From positions 1-6,586 of the forward strand of contig DASCNA010000138.1 of assembly GCA_036011305.1 (NCBI GenBank): a DNA stretch of 6,586 nucleotides, in the 5' to 3' direction. This document shows, in pieces, positions 5,229 through 6,586 of this stretch. The stretch's first letter is position 1. Each line of letters begins with the position of its first letter. The stretch is from DASCNA01 sp036011305. Its GTDB lineage: Bacteria > Verrucomicrobiota > Lentisphaeria > Victivallales > GWF2-38-69. The position numbers and the translations under genes are program-made. The notes beneath the pieces are model-generated. The model searched no databases. It was not told where the DNA came from and was given only the letters and a program-made list of their open reading frames with translations.

Positions 5229-5978
5229 ATGAAAGATGATTTTTATAATAAATTAGAACCGTTTTATCATTTAGTATTTGACAACTGGGAATATAGCATT
5301 AATAACCAAGCTAAACAAATAAAGCAAATTTTCAAGAAATATACAGACAACCATATAAAAAATATTCTTGATGTTTCATGTGGTATAGGAACACAAAGTA
5401 TCGGATTAGCATCAAACGGATACAAAATAACAGCTTCAGATTTTTCCGAAAATGAAATTAATAGAGCTAAAAAGGAAGCAGAGAAAAGAAATCTGGACAT
5501 ATCATTTTCTGTTGCAGATATGAGATACGCTTATAAACACCATAAGAAAGAGTTTGATGTAGTATTATCATTTGACAATTCAATACCGCATTTATTAAAT
5601 GATGAAGATATTTTAACAGCATTCAAACAATTCTATCTATGTACAAAACATGGAGGATATTGCTTAATTAGTGTTAGAGATTATGAAAAAGAAGATTTGA
5701 CGAAAACTCAAATTAAAACTTATGGTTTGCGTGAAGATAAAAGTAAAAAGTATTTTCTATTTCAGACCTGGGAGTTTAAAAAAAATATTTGTGATATTTC
5801 AATGTACATCATCGAAGATACAGGAAGTAAAACATGTAAAACATATGTTATGCGGTCAAAATATTATACAGTCACCATTGAAGTATTAATAAATATCATA
5901 AAAAAAGCTGGCTTTACAAATATACAAAGAATTGATAATATGTTTTACCAACCAGTAATAATAGGAAGAAAAGTATAA
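5229..5978 (+). CDS. Class I SAM-dependent methyltransferase
   Basis: This 249-residue protein has a Rossmann-type methyltransferase fold. Motif I is ILDVSCGIGTQ at residues 46-56 (D48, G52, G54), forming the SAM-binding loop. The acidic end of strand 2 is D71 in ASDFSENEI, expected to bind the ribose hydroxyls. ADMR at 96-99 is the adenine-side motif, and DVVLSFDNSIPHLL near 110-123 is motif IV with a D-N-S-I-P-H stretch usual in small-molecule N-methyltransferases of the Methyltransf_25 type. The C-terminal 100 residues form extra strands and end with VIIGRKV. The substrate is unknown; no rRNA or DNA recognition domain is visible. The start is well placed behind GGGAT. Its TAA stop forms part of the R'' box of attC 10. 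Confidence 0.92.
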   Translation: MKDDFYNKLEPFYHLVFDNWEYSINNQAKQIKQIFKKYTDNHIKNILDVSCGIGTQSIGLASNGYKITASDFSENEINRAKKEAEKRNLDISFSVADMRYAYKHHKKEFDVVLSFDNSIPHLLNDEDILTAFKQFYLCTKHGGYCLISVRDYEKEDLTKTQIKTYGLREDKSKKYFLFQTWEFKKNICDISMYIIEDTGSKTCKTYVMRSKYYTVTIEVLINIIKKAGFTNIQRIDNMFYQPVIIGRKV

Positions 5979-6043
5979 CCAGTAGATGCACTTAATATTT
6001 TCTTGCTCCGCTGCGAAAACATAAGTGATCATAAACGTTAAAA
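5973..6043 (+). other. attC site 10
   Basis: R'' is GTATAAC at 5973-5979 and the core GTTAAAA is at 6037-6043. The left arm GATGCACTTAATATTTTC pairs with GAAAACATAAGTGATC, with an extra G and an extra A on the left and one mismatch. The loop TTGCTCCGCTGC is identical to attC 7. The crossover is after 6037. Confidence 0.93.
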
Positions 6044-6078
6044 TGATTAATTTTCATAAAAGAAAAAGAAATAGTTTT

Positions 6079-6585
6079 ATGGTTAAATTTGAAATATTAA
6101 AAATAGAAGAGAAAGATCTCAAAGCGGTTCTAGAAATTCAAAACGAACTCTTTACATCAGATTTACAAGAAGATATTTCTATATTTCGCAGAACATGTGA
6201 ACTTTTCCCTGAAGGATGCTGGGTAATAAAAATGGAAGACAAGATCGTTGGCTATCTATTATCCCATCCTTGGACACTCTCATGCCCTCCGCTACTAGGA
6301 TCATACATTGAATCACTCCCTAGCTCCACTGATTGTCTTTATTTTCATGATATAGGCGTACTTACCAGAATAACCGTTAAAGGTTTAGGAAAAGAAATCA
6401 TTATGAAATTTATACAATTTGCTAAACAAAATGGCTATGCTGCTATAACAGGAGTCTCAGTTATGGGAACTCTAGACTATTGGAAGAGATATGGGTTTAT
6501 AGAAACACCACTTAGTCCTGAAAAACATCAAGCGCTTATTGAACACTACGGTACTGAAGCCCGCTATGTAACATTAACGTTATAA
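6079..6585 (+). CDS. GNAT family N-acetyltransferase
   Basis: This acetyltransferase has about 168 residues from ATG 6079. That start places the entry strand (MVKFEILKIEEKDLKAVLEI) at the N-terminus as in most GNATs. The in-frame ATG at 6043, which touches the core site, would add a basic 12-residue leader, and GTG 6025 lies inside attC 10 and is unlikely. Motif A is around residues 93-107, with GVLTRITVKGLGKEI and the K101-G-L-G104 loop. The following ITGVSVMGTLDYWKRYGF block is motif B. An SCPPLLGSYIESLP loop in the middle and the FHDIGV strand match a group of uncharacterised GNATs. The stop is one base before the window end, so its attC is not seen; AACGTTATAA at 6576-6585 resembles a core but has no paired arms. 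Confidence 0.88.
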   Translation: MVKFEILKIEEKDLKAVLEIQNELFTSDLQEDISIFRRTCELFPEGCWVIKMEDKIVGYLLSHPWTLSCPPLLGSYIESLPSSTDCLYFHDIGVLTRITVKGLGKEIIMKFIQFAKQNGYAAITGVSVMGTLDYWKRYGFIETPLSPEKHQALIEHYGTEARYVTLTL

Positions 6586-6586
6586 T

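Larger units (their letters stand above)
1..6586 (+). mobile_element. Interior of an integron gene-cassette array
   Basis: Eleven plus-strand genes alternate with ten attC-like inverted repeats, one gene per repeat, each repeat ending in a GTT core. Taking the crossover between G and TT of each core, the complete cassettes are 340-1125, 1126-1718, 1719-2362, 2363-2945, 2946-3429, 3430-4141, 4142-4618, 4619-5203 and 5204-6037, about 0.48 to 0.83 kb each; partial cassettes flank them. Neighbouring genes are unrelated in function, as expected of independently captured cassettes. No integrase gene or attI site is in the window, so the array type cannot be proven here. The number of cassettes and the AT richness favour a chromosomal array, perhaps from a treponeme; that taxon is a guess. 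Confidence 0.93.

Noticed and set aside
4173..5978. Cupin, GNAT and methyltransferase as a sugar-modification or biosynthesis operon
   Set aside because: Each gene is in its own cassette bounded by attC sites, so adjacency does not indicate a shared pathway.
1..6586. CRISPR array or tandem-repeat interpretation of the recurring TTCGCTCCGCTTC strings
   Set aside because: The repeats are spaced 0.4-0.9 kb apart with a gene between each, and they are the loops of attC sites.

Overview
The window is a stretch of a chromosomal-type (sedentary) integron gene-cassette array. It holds nine complete cassettes and parts of two more, all in the same orientation. Each cassette is one plus-strand gene followed by an attC recombination site. 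Ten attC sites are visible. Each is an imperfect inverted repeat of about 58-73 bp (one is 127 bp), opening with a ...AAC box (R'') and closing with a GTT core (R'), usually written AACGTT. The gene-proximal arm always carries two extra bases that the distal arm lacks, as expected of attC sites. No integrase gene, attI site or convincing array promoter is present, so this is the interior of an array.

The DNA is very AT-rich, with A-ending codons and many AAA, ATA and AGA codons. A low-GC bacterium with a large cassette array fits. Treponema denticola and relatives are the example I know best, but this taxon is inferred from style and nothing in the window proves it.

Layout: (1) 3' part of a RimJ/RimL-like GNAT acetyltransferase, 1-296; (2) six-helix membrane protein, 372-1082; (3) P-loop nucleotide-kinase-like protein lacking the usual Walker A lysine, 1141-1689; (4) GNAT, 1736-2284; (5) GNAT, 2384-2884; (6) DUF952-like protein, 2971-3369; (7) small sulfotransferase-family protein, 3448-4089; (8) single-domain cupin, 4173-4538; (9) short GNAT, 4628-5047; (10) SAM-dependent methyltransferase, 5229-5978; (11) GNAT, about 6079-6585. 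Cassette boundaries (between G and TT of each core) fall after 339, 1125, 1718, 2362, 2945, 3429, 4141, 4618, 5203 and 6037. No gap between genes exceeds 300 bases; the longest, 5048-5228, is mostly the long attC.

The genes do not form a pathway. They are independent modules that a site-specific recombinase can shuffle. Five of eleven are GNAT acetyltransferases of different subtypes, and most of the rest are small-molecule-modifying or ligand-binding enzymes. The most informative signals lie in the attC sites and gene edges: paired-base covariation between two attC sites, gene 3' ends that read into attC and gain a common Cys-containing tail, and tiny ORFs beginning at the recombination core and ending 0-4 bases before the cassette gene's start codon. 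I see no evidence of a new multi-gene system.
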